In this document: positions 23,994 to 31,801 of the stretch, piece after piece
Numbering within the stretch: the first letter of the stretch is position 1
Layout: the number at the start of each line of letters is the position of its first letter
Assembly: GCA_963783865.1 (NCBI GenBank)
Contig: CAWAPD010000002.1
Span: forward strand, 1-64,000
Reading direction: 5' to 3'
DNA: 64,000 nucleotides
Source: CAWAPD01 sp963783865
GTDB taxonomy: Bacteria > Actinomycetota > Thermoleophilia > UBA2241
Translations under genes and position numbers: made by a program
Notes under the pieces: model-generated
What the model was told of the DNA's origin: nothing
Seen by the model: the letters and a program-made list of their open reading frames with translations, nothing else
Databases searched by the model: none

Positions 23994-25169
23994 CTACCCG
24001 TTCGGGAAGAGCCGGGCCGACGCCTTCTGGTAGTCCGCCGGGTCGGTGTCGACCCGCGCGCCGGGGTGTTGCGCCTTCAGATCGAGGAGCGCGCGGGCAG
24101 CGCTGGAGTCGGGCAGCGTCTCGTAGACGACGAAGCGGAGGACGGTCCCGCCGCCGTCGCCCGCCGTGCGCCACTCGATGGGGTCGTACGTGGCTGCGTC
24201 GACGAGCAACTCCTGCCGGCCTCCCTCTTCCGTGCCGACCAGCTTGATGGCCTCGCGGCCGTCGACCGTCAGGTGGCCGTCTTCGCGGACCTGCCCCGAC
24301 TTGAGCATGGCGAGGATCTCGGCGCGGAACGGGTCTGCCTGGACGTCCGGCGACTGGGTGGGCGTCGTCGCGGGTGCGGGCGATGCGCTCGCCTCGGCGT
24401 CGCGGCTGGCCTGCCACGCGACCACGAGCGCCTTGGCCTTCTGGTTGTCCAGCACCCGCTTGACGGTCGTCGTGGCGCCGTCGTCACCCGCCACGACCAT
24501 CTTGACCGTGATGGTCTTCGAGTCCGGGCCGACTTCGAAGGAGACCTTGCGGATCTTGTCGAGCGACGGGACGCCGGCGACCTTGGGCGCCGGCGGCGCG
24601 GACGCATCGGTCGCCACGGCCGGAGGCGCGTAGATGGTGTCGGTGACCGGATCGTAGAGCTGCGTCGCGTCGCCGATCGTCGCGCTGTCGACGGTCGTGC
24701 CTTCGGGACTCACCTCGATCTGCCGGCGGTCATACGGTGAGGTGGTGGCTTGCCAGCTCTCGTCGCTCCACTTCACCACGGTGCCGTCGCCGTTGTTCTG
24801 CTCGCCCAGCATCTTGATGTGCAGGATCTGGCCGTTCGCCGGCGCGAGGGCGGCGGCGGCCCGCTGTACGACCGTCAACCCGTTCGATCCGAACGGGTTG
24901 ACGACGGCCAGCACGCCGGCCACCACGGCCACGACCGCGACGGCGATGCCGACGCGCCAGAGCCGCCTGGGGCGGCGTGGGCGGTCTGCCCGCGTCCCAG
25001 CCCCGCGACCGGCGGGCTCTCGCCGCTCGGATGTCGGTTCCGTCATGCCAACGACCTCCTCGAACATCGCGTTCGCGGCACGGCCGTCGACGAGAGCGGC
25101 GAGCCGGGCGTCGTCGACGCGCTTCAGCTCGGCCATGGCCTTCTCCACACGCTCGTCTCGACTGCTCAT
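23994..25169 (-). CDS. Membrane protein paired with an ECF sigma factor (possible anti-sigma)
   Basis: The 391-residue protein has a cytoplasmic N-terminal part of about 70 residues (SSRDERVEKAMAELKRVDDA), one membrane helix (VGIAVAVVAVVAGVLAVV) and a large outer domain with LolA/MucB-like strands (QILHIKMLGEQNNGDGTVV, ATYDPIEWRTAGDGGG). Its start overlaps the sigma gene stop (ATGA). Such genes usually encode the regulator or partner of the sigma factor. I see no zinc anti-sigma motif, so the role is inferred from place and topology. A palindrome of 14-bp arms lies at 24873-24903. Confidence 0.65.
   Translation of the reverse strand: MSSRDERVEKAMAELKRVDDARLAALVDGRAANAMFEEVVGMTEPTSERREPAGRGAGTRADRPRRPRRLWRVGIAVAVVAVVAGVLAVVNPFGSNGLTVVQRAAAALAPANGQILHIKMLGEQNNGDGTVVKWSDESWQATTSPYDRRQIEVSPEGTTVDSATIGDATQLYDPVTDTIYAPPAVATDASAPPAPKVAGVPSLDKIRKVSFEVGPDSKTITVKMVVAGDDGATTTVKRVLDNQKAKALVVAWQASRDAEASASPAPATTPTQSPDVQADPFRAEILAMLKSGQVREDGHLTVDGREAIKLVGTEEGGRQELLVDAATYDPIEWRTAGDGGGTVLRFVVYETLPDSSAARALLDLKAQHPGARVDTDPADYQKASARLFPNG
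24873..24903. repeat. Perfect intragenic inverted repeat
   Basis: CGTCAACCCGTTCG and its exact complement with an ATC loop lie in the coding sequence just after the membrane helix, encoding VVNPFGSNGLTVV. Confidence 0.8.
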
Positions 25170-25783
25170 CACGTCTCCCCCGTGCCGGGACGGGCGGCTG
25201 CCCGTCCGCCCGACACATGTCCGGCGGCCGTCAAGGGTTTCAGCTCGCTGCCCGCGCGCTCCAGCTCGCCGGCGAAGCGCCGCCGCGCGCGGTGCAACCT
25301 GAGCTTCGCCGCCGTCCGCGAGCACCCGAGCACGGCCGACAGCTCACGCGTGCCGAGCCCTTCCCAGGTGGCGAGGCCGAGGATCTCCCTCTCGGTCTCG
25401 CGGAGCGCCGCCCAGGCCCGGCGCACCGGCTCCCGGTCGCACGGGGTCGGGTCTTCGTGGATGCCCCGCAGGTCGCCGGCAAGCAGCTGCCCGAGCGCCA
25501 GACGGCGTCGCTCGCCGCGCCGCTGATTGGCGAGCACGCGGCGAGCGACGCCGTACAGCCAGAGCCGCTGCTCTGCGCCTGCGGGCAGGTCGTCGATCCG
25601 CCGCCAGGCGACGAGGAAGGTCTCCGCGACCACATCGGCGGCGTCCTCGGCGCTCGTCGTGCGACGCAGGGCGTAGCCGAGCATGGCGGCGAACTGCGTC
25701 TCGTAGACGGCACGGAAGCTCGCTTCACGTGCCGTCTCGCAGGCGCGCATCGCGGGGTTTGTCGTGCGGTCCGATCGAGTCAC
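25169..25783 (-). CDS. ECF-type RNA polymerase sigma factor
   Basis: The 204-residue protein has sigma region 2 (FRAVYETQFAAMLGYALRRT, DAADVVAETFLVAWRRID, RLWLYGVARRVLANQRR) and region 4 (RETEREILGLATWEGLGTRE, AVLGCSRTAAKLRLHRARRR). It steers RNA polymerase to stress or envelope promoters. I place the start at the GTG 25781-25783. A GGACATGTCC palindrome about 9 nt upstream could belong to its control region. It is coupled to a membrane partner gene. Confidence 0.85.
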   Translation of the reverse strand: MTRSDRTTNPAMRACETAREASFRAVYETQFAAMLGYALRRTTSAEDAADVVAETFLVAWRRIDDLPAGAEQRLWLYGVARRVLANQRRGERRRLALGQLLAGDLRGIHEDPTPCDREPVRRAWAALRETEREILGLATWEGLGTRELSAVLGCSRTAAKLRLHRARRRFAGELERAGSELKPLTAAGHVSGGRAAARPGTGET

Positions 25784-25907
25784 GGCGGAGAGGACATGTC
25801 CGGACGACGCATCCGGTTTCGCCGATGGGTCGCATGTCCTGTCGAGCCACTCTCATCGAAGGAATGCTACCGCAGCGGGGAGTGGCGCTCGTCGCGCCAC
25901 TGCGTCA

Positions 25908-25937
25908 CCCGATCGCCTGGGCGGCGTCGAGCGCGGT
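25908..25937. repeat. 30-bp direct repeat, copy 2 (edge of the restriction island)
   Basis: This is an exact copy of 22873-22902 from inside thrS, lying outside any gene, 55 bases left of the restriction endonuclease stop. It may mark a recombination point at the edge of the lower-GC island. Confidence 0.75.
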
Positions 25938-25991
25938 GGACGGGTTGCTCGGCTGCTCGTCGAGGGTATCGCCCGAGGGGCCCCCAGAGAC

Positions 25992-27032
25992 CTAGGCGTG
26001 TCGCGGAGTAGCCGGTCCAATCCCCGTGTTCTTTCTGGCCGCCAGCTCGCCCCACAGAGCAAGGGTAGACTGTGCGACCTCGAGCTGGAGCAGCCGCTCG
26101 ACCACGCACTCCGGGAAGATGGAAAGCTGCTGATGAAGAGGCTTCCTGCTCCAAGCAAGCGCATCAAGGAGCAAGTCACAAAAACACGACTGGATTGTGA
26201 CGAGCACGCCTTGTTCCTTCCAGCCTTCGTTGCGGAGTCGAGCTGTGTCTTCATCAAGGGAGGCAAACGCGGCGATCATGGCATGCGGAAAGCCCGCGGC
26301 TGCCGCAGACCTTACGAAATGTATGGCATCGGAGTAAGTGACGGCCTTCGCACGCACCTCAACCGCAACGACTGGCTCCAGCTTGTAGAAGGCCTGGACA
26401 TCTCCAGGGAACCTTCTTGACGGGTCAAATACGCGCGCCGTTCGGACATCGTCGAACACAAGATCCAAGGCGGCGGCGACCAAAGCCTGTGCGCGCTTGC
26501 CACTTTCCGTCCCTTGATCCAAGAACTCCCGACAAGCAGTCGAGAGGCTCATGAGATCGGCACCCATCCGGCCAAGGTCAACCGGAGCGGCCCCGGCAGC
26601 AGCAGCAAGACGCTGGCGAAGGAAGGCTGCGAGGGCTTCGACGGCTTCGTCTTCACGAAGATAGTGGACTGCTTCGAGGCACTCAACGAGGTAGCTGATC
26701 TCAACCGGGTGCTTTACCCGTGGCATCGAGTCGACTCTGTCGGAGTAGAAGAACGGCTGGTTGTTGAGTGGCTCTCGCCCGGTCGTTCTCAGGTCAAAGC
26801 CGAACTCGACGGAGGCCGGCACCAGCACGTCGTGAGCTAGGCCGCGAGCCGAGTAAGCTCGATTGCCAGCTCGGGTCTTCAGGGTGAGCGGATCAACAGT
26901 GTCGTCAGTGGCAGTTGCCAGCAGCCCTGTTCCTAGGACAACCAGACACGTCTTGTCTTGGAACCTGGCGACGTTGTCGGTTCGCTCCATCCAGTCCATA
27001 GGTACGTCTTGATCAGACCGCGCAATGGCCAA
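25992..27032 (-). CDS. Type II restriction endonuclease, SacI family
   Basis: The protein matches SacI (recognition GAGCTC) as I know it: DLRTTGREPLNNQPFF (SacI GATGREPINNQPFF), DPSRRFPGDVQAFYKLEP, then VAVEVRAK, giving a PD-(D/E)xK site with Asp in PGDVQ and Glu/Lys in EVRAK, and IFPECVVERLLQLEV near the end. The given start is a TTG. Similarity to the SacI N-terminus seems to run about 18 codons further (GVRIDKQRARAQLARAL), to the run of eight G at 27086-27093. The true start is therefore doubtful and the overlap with the methylase is larger than shown. Composition is less GC-rich than the neighbours. Stop TAG. Confidence 0.85.
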   Translation of the reverse strand: MAIARSDQDVPMDWMERTDNVARFQDKTCLVVLGTGLLATATDDTVDPLTLKTRAGNRAYSARGLAHDVLVPASVEFGFDLRTTGREPLNNQPFFYSDRVDSMPRVKHPVEISYLVECLEAVHYLREDEAVEALAAFLRQRLAAAAGAAPVDLGRMGADLMSLSTACREFLDQGTESGKRAQALVAAALDLVFDDVRTARVFDPSRRFPGDVQAFYKLEPVVAVEVRAKAVTYSDAIHFVRSAAAAGFPHAMIAAFASLDEDTARLRNEGWKEQGVLVTIQSCFCDLLLDALAWSRKPLHQQLSIFPECVVERLLQLEVAQSTLALWGELAARKNTGIGPATPRHA

Positions 27033-28264
27033 GGCGCGCGCAAGTTGCGCCCGTGCTCGCTGCTTGTCGATTCGAACTCCCGTGACCCCCCCCAGATCGC
27101 TTCCGCAACGGGCTCGACTGACTCTTGGTCAAGTTCAACGAGGCCGAGCTGCCGTGCCAGCGACCCAAGCACTGCCTTGCCCAGCTCCAACGGCACGGCG
27201 TTACCCAGCTGCCGCTGCGCCGTGGACCGGTCTTCGCTCACGACAAAGTCGTCCGGAAGCGACATGAGACGCATGAGTTCAGGCACACGCAGCCTCCGCG
27301 CCCTAACGACCCCATCGCCGTTCTGCACATTGTCCCAGTGAAAGGGACCGACCCAAGGGCCCGGCTGAGCCTGAAGGGTCGTTGCCGGCCGATCGGGATC
27401 GAGCCGTAGAAGGAAGATCCAGAACCGACTACGCCACTTGAATACACTGCGGCCATCGTAGCGGGAGGTGTGCCAAAGGTAGTTCTGTCCAGGAGGAACC
27501 TCAGCAAGCAAATCAGCGTATGTCCCCTCAGCGACTTCGCCTGGCTCTGGCCTACCTGGGAGGAGTGGACCGATGGCTTCACCTGCGGTTACGTATGGCT
27601 TCTTCCTTGAATCAAATCGATGCGTGTGCTCGCTCCACCCCGCGTGGGTTGTTGGGGGAAACACGAACCGTCCGCCATCGCGACGCCCGATGACGAAGAC
27701 TCGACGGCGGAGCTGGGGGTCGCCGTAGTCAGCGGCCAAGAGAACCTTGTACCGTGCCTCGTAGCCAGCAGCGGATAGCTGTCCGAGCACCCGGTCAAGC
27801 TGAGCCCGGTGCGTGCCGTAGGTTAGCCCCTGCACGTTCTCCAACAAGAATGCGCGGGGCCGCGACTCGGACACAACACGGGCGTACTCGTCAAGCAGCG
27901 AGGCGTTTGGGTCGGCACTCGTGCGCTTCTCCTCGAGCCAGAATCCCGATTTCGAGAAGGGCGTGCAGGGCGGGCCGCCGACAACCAACTCGGCCTCGCC
28001 CCTACGCAGCCCCGCAGCGTCGAGCAAGTCCCGTGTCGCGACGCGACGGATGTCTCCCTCGACGATCGGTACTTCTGGGAAGTTGGCCCGAAACGAGGCC
28101 AAAGCTCGGGAGTCGTGGTCGGTGGCAACTGCGACCTCAAGGGGGCTCGGCCTGATTGCGGAGCGTCCGGGCGCACACGCACAGTGGTCAACCGCAAGGT
28201 CGAGGCACCCTGCCCCAGAGAAGAGACTGATTACAGGCAGCCTAGCGGTCAGAAGACACCTCAA
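26933..28264 (-). CDS. DNA (cytosine-5) methyltransferase, partner of the SacI-type enzyme
   Basis: The protein has the m5C motifs in order: VISLFSGAGCLDLA (I), GGPPCTPFSKSG (IV, catalytic Cys), ENVQGLTYG (VI), QLRRRVFVIGRR (VIII) and QRQLGNAVP (X). It protects GAGCTC-type sites if it pairs with the adjacent SacI-like enzyme. The start is uncertain; the TTG at 28262-28264 is the nearest before motif I and has no clear ribosome-binding site. After AEAIWGG (the eight-G run) the tail overlaps the endonuclease frame for more than 150 nt, which is long for such a pair and hints at a base-count problem there. Confidence 0.85.
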   Translation of the reverse strand: MRCLLTARLPVISLFSGAGCLDLAVDHCACAPGRSAIRPSPLEVAVATDHDSRALASFRANFPEVPIVEGDIRRVATRDLLDAAGLRRGEAELVVGGPPCTPFSKSGFWLEEKRTSADPNASLLDEYARVVSESRPRAFLLENVQGLTYGTHRAQLDRVLGQLSAAGYEARYKVLLAADYGDPQLRRRVFVIGRRDGGRFVFPPTTHAGWSEHTHRFDSRKKPYVTAGEAIGPLLPGRPEPGEVAEGTYADLLAEVPPGQNYLWHTSRYDGRSVFKWRSRFWIFLLRLDPDRPATTLQAQPGPWVGPFHWDNVQNGDGVVRARRLRVPELMRLMSLPDDFVVSEDRSTAQRQLGNAVPLELGKAVLGSLARQLGLVELDQESVEPVAEAIWGGSREFESTSSEHGRNLRAPWPLRGLIKTYLWTGWSEPTTSPGSKTRRVWLS

Positions 28265-28345
28265 TCTTGTCGGGAGACAGGCAGCATCCTTGTCTCGTAG
28301 GCTAACATCGAGAGCGGATGGAAAGCACGCTGACAGGGGTTCGCA

Positions 28346-28777
28346 ATGAAGCAGACTGATGCCGACTATCCTGGCCCGTCGAGTGAAGCCATCTCGCGCA
28401 TCATGAGAGGCAACCGGAAGACGAACACCAAGCCTGAACTGACGCTCCGACGTGAGCTGTTCTCCCGCGGGTTGCGGTATCGCAAGAACTTGGCTCTGCG
28501 GACCCGGATTGGCATCGTGAGGCCTGACATCGTCTTCCCGCGCGAACGGGTTGCGGTCTTCGTGGATGGCTGCTTCTGGCACAGTTGCCCTCTTCACGGG
28601 AGCCGTCCCGCCAAGAACCGCGCCTACTGGGATACGAAGCTAGCCAGGAATCGAGCGCGAGACGAGCTAGTCTCCGAAACGCTCTCGGAGGAAGGCTGGC
28701 TAGTCGTGCGGATATGGGAGCACCAGGGTCTTCAGGATGCGGCCCGGACCGTTGAGTCGAGCCTTGGAGCCAATTAG
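28346..28777 (+). CDS. vsr: Very short patch repair endonuclease
   Basis: The 143-residue protein nicks 5' of T in T:G mismatches made by deamination of 5-methylcytosine, so it guards sites methylated by the neighbouring methylase. Family features are clear: SRIMRGNRKTNTKPELTLRR at the start, then PDIVFPRERVAVFVDGCFWHSC (the catalytic Asp and the zinc Cys/His), and WDTKLARNRARDELVSETL. It is divergent from the methylase gene. Base use is less GC-rich than the genome around it. Confidence 0.92.
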   Translation: MKQTDADYPGPSSEAISRIMRGNRKTNTKPELTLRRELFSRGLRYRKNLALRTRIGIVRPDIVFPRERVAVFVDGCFWHSCPLHGSRPAKNRAYWDTKLARNRARDELVSETLSEEGWLVVRIWEHQGLQDAARTVESSLGAN

Positions 28778-28812
28778 AGCGGAAACGTAAGGCTGGCTTC
28801 GCACACCCCATC

Positions 28813-28926
28813 GTCACCTCCTGGCTCCTCTCCGGCAACGATCCGTCGGTCGTCTTCCTCACCCTGACCGAACTCGTCGGGTCGTCGCCCGACGCACTCA
28901 GCCCTTCCGTCCGCGCTAGCGAGTAA
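28813..28926 (+). pseudogene. Relic of the toroid gene at 30504 (N-terminal copy)
   Basis: The frame reads SWLLSGNDPSVVFLTLTELV then GSSPDALSPSVRASE and stops at TAA 28924-28926. It copies the start of the gene at 30504 (AWLLSSDDPSVRFFTLTDLL, GSSPDSPEAGAA) at both DNA and protein level, then ends. It lies just behind vsr, so the island or a deletion probably removed the rest. Confidence 0.6.
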
Positions 28927-28965
28927 CATGACGATGAATCCTCTGGCGATCCGGGGAGCCGCCCC

Positions 28966-29610
28966 ATGAGCGCACCGCGTTCCAACCCGTACGTCTACGT
29001 CACCTGGCTGACCAAGCAGATGGCCGGCGAAGAGTCGTGCCGCTGGAAGCTCTGGTTCAAGGCCCACAACACCTACGCCAAGGCGCCGAGCGACTTCGAC
29101 CTCGCCAGGTGGACGGCCGAGCACACGCAGGTCCTCCACGCGCGCGCCGACGAGCTGCGCGAGCAGGGCTACGCGGTCTACCTTGAGGGCCAGAACGACT
29201 TCAAGCTCAAGGGCGCCAACGGAGCCACGCTCTCGGGCAAGGCCGACATCGTGGCCGTCAAGGGCGACGACTCCCTCGTGGTCGACTGCAAGACCGGCAA
29301 GGAGCGCACCTCCGACAAGCTGCAGGTGCTCACCTACATGCTGGCGCTGCCGGCTAGCGTCGCGCACTGCCGGGGCCGGCAGCTCAGGGGCGAGGTGCAG
29401 TACGGCGACGGCGCGGTGGCGATCGCCGCGGCCGAGGTCGACGACGCCTTCCGCCAGATGGTCAAGGAGTGCATGGACGTGGCGGCGGCGCCGCAGGCGC
29501 CGCCCAAGGCGGCCAGCGCCTCGGAGTGCCGCTGGTGCGACGTCACGGCGGCCGACTGCCCCGAGCGGGTCGACGAGGCGCTGCGGGTCACGCCGACCGA
29601 CCTGTTCTGA
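28966..29610 (+). CDS. PD-(D/E)xK nuclease-like protein (Cas4/RecB type)
   Basis: The 214-residue protein holds the nuclease core GKADIVAVKGDDSLVVDCKTGK, with Asp in GKAD and Asp-x-Lys in VDCKTG, followed by LQVLTYML (the QxxxY motif). Two C-terminal Cys groups (SECRWCDVTAADC) with an earlier Cys (EESCRWKLWF) are the pattern of Cas4/AddB-like Fe-S nucleases. No cas genes are near. It may act in DNA repair or defence. Stop TGA; GGGGAG before the ATG. Confidence 0.75.
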   Translation: MSAPRSNPYVYVTWLTKQMAGEESCRWKLWFKAHNTYAKAPSDFDLARWTAEHTQVLHARADELREQGYAVYLEGQNDFKLKGANGATLSGKADIVAVKGDDSLVVDCKTGKERTSDKLQVLTYMLALPASVAHCRGRQLRGEVQYGDGAVAIAAAEVDDAFRQMVKECMDVAAAPQAPPKAASASECRWCDVTAADCPERVDEALRVTPTDLF

Positions 29611-29644
29611 CGTTTCGTCCGGCAGGGCTCAGGGCACGACGAGG

Positions 29645-29681
29645 GTTGTCATTTGACAACCACGCCTCTCCTGCCGATACT
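29645..29681 (+). promoter_or_regulatory. Sigma-70-type promoter with overlapping palindromic operator
   Basis: TTGACA at 29653-29658 and GATACT at 29676-29681 are 17 bp apart. The -35 lies inside the palindrome GTTGTCA-TT-TGACAAC (29645-29660). Transcription would start near 29688, with GGAGAGGAACGA then leading into the ATG at 29699. This is the clearest promoter I see in the window. The palindrome suggests autorepression of the two following genes. Confidence 0.65.
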
Positions 29682-29698
29682 CCTCTGGAGAGGAACGA

Positions 29699-29962
29699 AT
29701 GGCACGAAGGCGGCATCCCGATGCCCATATCGAAGAGGCACTCAGGTATGCGGAAGATCACGGGTGGCGCGTGGAGAAGTCCGGGTCTCGCGCCCACGGC
29801 TGGGGCAAGATGTTCTGTCCCCACAACGACCCCCAATGCCGGTGTGGGGAGTTCTGCATCACCGTCATCTGGGGGACTCCACGAGTGCCCGAGAACCACG
29901 CCAGGCAGATCAGGAGAGTCGTCGACGGCTGTACTCGCAGTCGGGAAGACGCAGAGGGCTAG
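29699..29962 (+). CDS. Small Cys-rich protein of unknown function
   Basis: The 87-residue protein has a basic start (MARRRHPDAHIEEALRYAED), a GWRVEKSGSRAHGWGKMFCP segment, and a Cys/His set (CPHNDPQCRCGEFC) that may bind zinc. NHARQIRRVVDGC follows. Similar small genes exist in many bacteria, often next to a HicB-like or HTH gene; the HicA-like KSGSRAHGWG phrase suggests an RNA-binding toxin-like fold, without proof. It is followed 3 nt later by an HTH protein and preceded by a strong promoter with operator. Confidence 0.65.
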   Translation: MARRRHPDAHIEEALRYAEDHGWRVEKSGSRAHGWGKMFCPHNDPQCRCGEFCITVIWGTPRVPENHARQIRRVVDGCTRSREDAEG

Positions 29963-29965
29963 GCC

Positions 29966-30493
29966 ATGAAGCAATACGAGTTCACCCTCAAGTTCGATCT
30001 TCCGTCGCCTGACCTCGATCTGGATGACTGCGTCGAGCGACTGGCGGACTGCGGCTGCGACGATGCCATCGTGGGCATCGGGCAGAAGGGCCGCATCGGC
30101 CTGCAGTTCACCCGCGAGGCCGACTCGGCCGAGCAGGCGGTTCTGAGTGGGATCACCGACGTGAGGTGCGCCATTCCAGATGCCGAGTTGGTGGAAGCCT
30201 CGCCCGACTTCGTCGGCTTGACCGACGTGGCGGACCTGCTGCACGTCTCGCGCCAGAACGCGCGGAAGCTGATCGTGAGCTGCAGAGCCTTCACGCCCGC
30301 GCCCGTGCACGAAGGTCACCCGACCATCTGGCGTCTGGCGAAAGTGCTTCTCTGGCTCAAGGACACAAGAAGCTACCGTGTCGACGACGACCTGCTGGCG
30401 CTGGCCAAGACCAACATGCAGGTCAACCTCGCCATCACTCGCAAGGACGCCGACGATCCGTCGCAGAGCCGGATCCTCAGGCACCTTGTCTGA
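29966..30493 (+). CDS. HTH-containing partner of the small Cys-rich protein
   Basis: The 175-residue protein has an N-terminal ferredoxin-like half (MKQYEFTLKFDLPSPDLDLD, DAIVGIGQKGRIGLQFTREA). A helix-turn-helix (FVGLTDVADLLHVSRQNARK) follows, then a short C-terminal part. It could repress the palindrome at 29645-29660 and act as antitoxin or regulator of the upstream small protein (inference). Such HTH proteins are common in defence and mobile regions. Confidence 0.65.
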   Translation: MKQYEFTLKFDLPSPDLDLDDCVERLADCGCDDAIVGIGQKGRIGLQFTREADSAEQAVLSGITDVRCAIPDAELVEASPDFVGLTDVADLLHVSRQNARKLIVSCRAFTPAPVHEGHPTIWRLAKVLLWLKDTRSYRVDDDLLALAKTNMQVNLAITRKDADDPSQSRILRHLV

Positions 30494-30503
30494 TCAGGGC
30501 GCA

Positions 30504-31584
30504 GTGTCCGAGAACGCCGGTGTGGTTGCCTGGCTCCTCTCTAGCGACGATCCGTCGGTCCGCTTCTTCACCCTGACGGACCTCCTCGGATCGTCGCCCG
30601 ACTCGCCGGAGGCGGGCGCGGCACGGCGCGACATCATGTCGCGGGGCGCCGTGCCGCGCATCCTCGCGGCGCAGGGGCGAGGACGGCCACTGGGCGTCGC
30701 GCGACCGCTTCTACACGGCCAAGTACACGGGGACGGTCTGGCAGCTGCTCATCCTCGCCGAGCTCGGCGCCGACGGGTCGGACGAGCGCGTGCGGCGCGG
30801 GTGCGAGGCGGTCCTGCGCGACGCGCAGGACCGCCTCTCCGGCGGCTTCGCCACCGACCGCTCGAAGAAGGAGGGCGTCGGCCCCGACGGCCGGCCGCTC
30901 GGCGGCGGCCTCCACAGCCGCGTCATCCCCTGCCTGACCGGCAACATGGTCTTCAGCCTCGTCCGGCTCGGCCTGCTCGACGACCCGCGCGTGCAGGCCG
31001 CCGTCGACTGGCTCACCACCTACGCGCGCTTCGACGACGGCGACGGCACGCGGCCAGGAACGGTCGCCGGGCTCCACGGCGACTGCGAGCCCGCCACGGG
31101 CTGGCCCTACGAGCCCTGGGAGATGTGCTGGGGCCGGCACACCTGCCACATGGGCGTGGCCAAGACGCTGAAGGGGCTGGCCGAGATCCCGCCGCAGCGG
31201 CGCTCGCCGGCGGTGCGGCGCACGCTCGACGACGGGGCGGAGTTCATGCTCCGCCACCACGTGTTCCGGCGCAGCCACGACCTGACCAAGGATTCGAAGC
31301 CGGGCTGGAAGCGCTTCGGGTTCCCGCTGATGTACCAGACGGACGCGCTCGAGATCCTCGGGATCCTGGCGAGGCTCGGGCGGGGAGGCGACGAGGGCGC
31401 GCGCGAGGCGCGCGCCCTCGTCGCCTCCCGCGCCGATGACCAGGGCCGCTGGCGCCTCCAGCAGACGATGAACGGCCGCTTCTGGGTCGACATCGAGACC
31501 AAGGGCGAGCCGAGCCGCTGGGTCACGCTCAAGGCGCTGACGGCGCTGAAGGGCTGCGGCGAGCCCATCCCACTCCCCGCCTGA
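30504..31584 (+). CDS. Alpha/alpha-toroid protein (terpene-cyclase-like repeats), frameshifted
   Basis: The N-terminal part (SENAGVVAWLLSSDDPSVRF, FTLTDLLGSSPDSPEAG) and the rest (EDGHWASRDRFYTAKYTGTV, LHSRVIPCLTGNMVFSLVRL, TCHMGVAKTLKGLAEIP, MYQTDALEILGILARL) belong together but lie in different frames. One extra base at about 30679 (CAGGGGCGAGGAC) explains it. The repeats look like those of prenyltransferase/squalene-cyclase toroids, but no catalytic DxDD motif is seen. The function is unknown. An N-terminal relic copy lies at 28813. A 21-bp palindrome lies at 31383-31429. Confidence 0.65.
31383..31429. repeat. Perfect intragenic inverted repeat
   Basis: Arms of 21 bp (from GGGAGGCGACGAGGG) with a 5-nt loop lie inside the toroid gene and encode GGDEGAREARALVASR. 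Confidence 0.85.
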
Positions 31585-31589
31585 CCGTT

Positions 31590-31720
31590 CCTCGCACTGA
31601 CGTCGAGCTCAAGATCTACCCGGGCGCCCCCCACACGGACTCTGCACGACGCACAAGGACCAGGTGAACCGGGACCTGCTCGCGTTCGCGCAGCAGCACG
31701 CGATGCGGCGGGCCGCCTGA
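31590..31720 (+). pseudogene. C-terminal relic of an alpha/beta hydrolase (chloroperoxidase type)
   Basis: The first frame gives VELKIYPGAPH. After a shift it gives GLCTTHKDQVNRDLLAFAQQ up to a TGA at 31718-31720. LKxYPGAPHG...THKDxxNxDLLAF is the end of non-heme chloroperoxidase-like hydrolases, with the catalytic His in GAPHG. Nothing of the first 200 residues remains, so this is a decayed fragment. Confidence 0.65.
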
Positions 31721-31753
31721 AACGGGCGGAACGCCGAGAGGCGAGAAATGACG

Positions 31754-31793
31754 GGGGCGGGGGCGGCGGGCATATGCCCGCCGCCCCCGCCCC
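31754..31793. terminator. Perfect 40-bp GC palindrome
   Basis: A loop-free palindrome with 20-bp arms centred on CATATG lies behind the propeller gene (minus) and the hydrolase relic (plus). I take it as a terminator of the same class as the other post-stop hairpins. Confidence 0.6.
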
Positions 31794-31801
31794 GTCGCGG
31801 C

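Noticed and set aside
25905..25994. In-frame reading through the TAG of the SacI-type endonuclease into 28 more codons, as a second pyrrolysine gene
   Set aside because: The protein up to the TAG already matches the end of SacI, and the extension has no family support; it just reads into the 30-bp repeat.
31609..31801. C-terminal extension of the propeller protein past 31802
   Set aside because: It runs through the perfect terminator palindrome and over the hydrolase relic, with low-complexity sequence. A one-base change in a G run gives a natural end before the palindrome.
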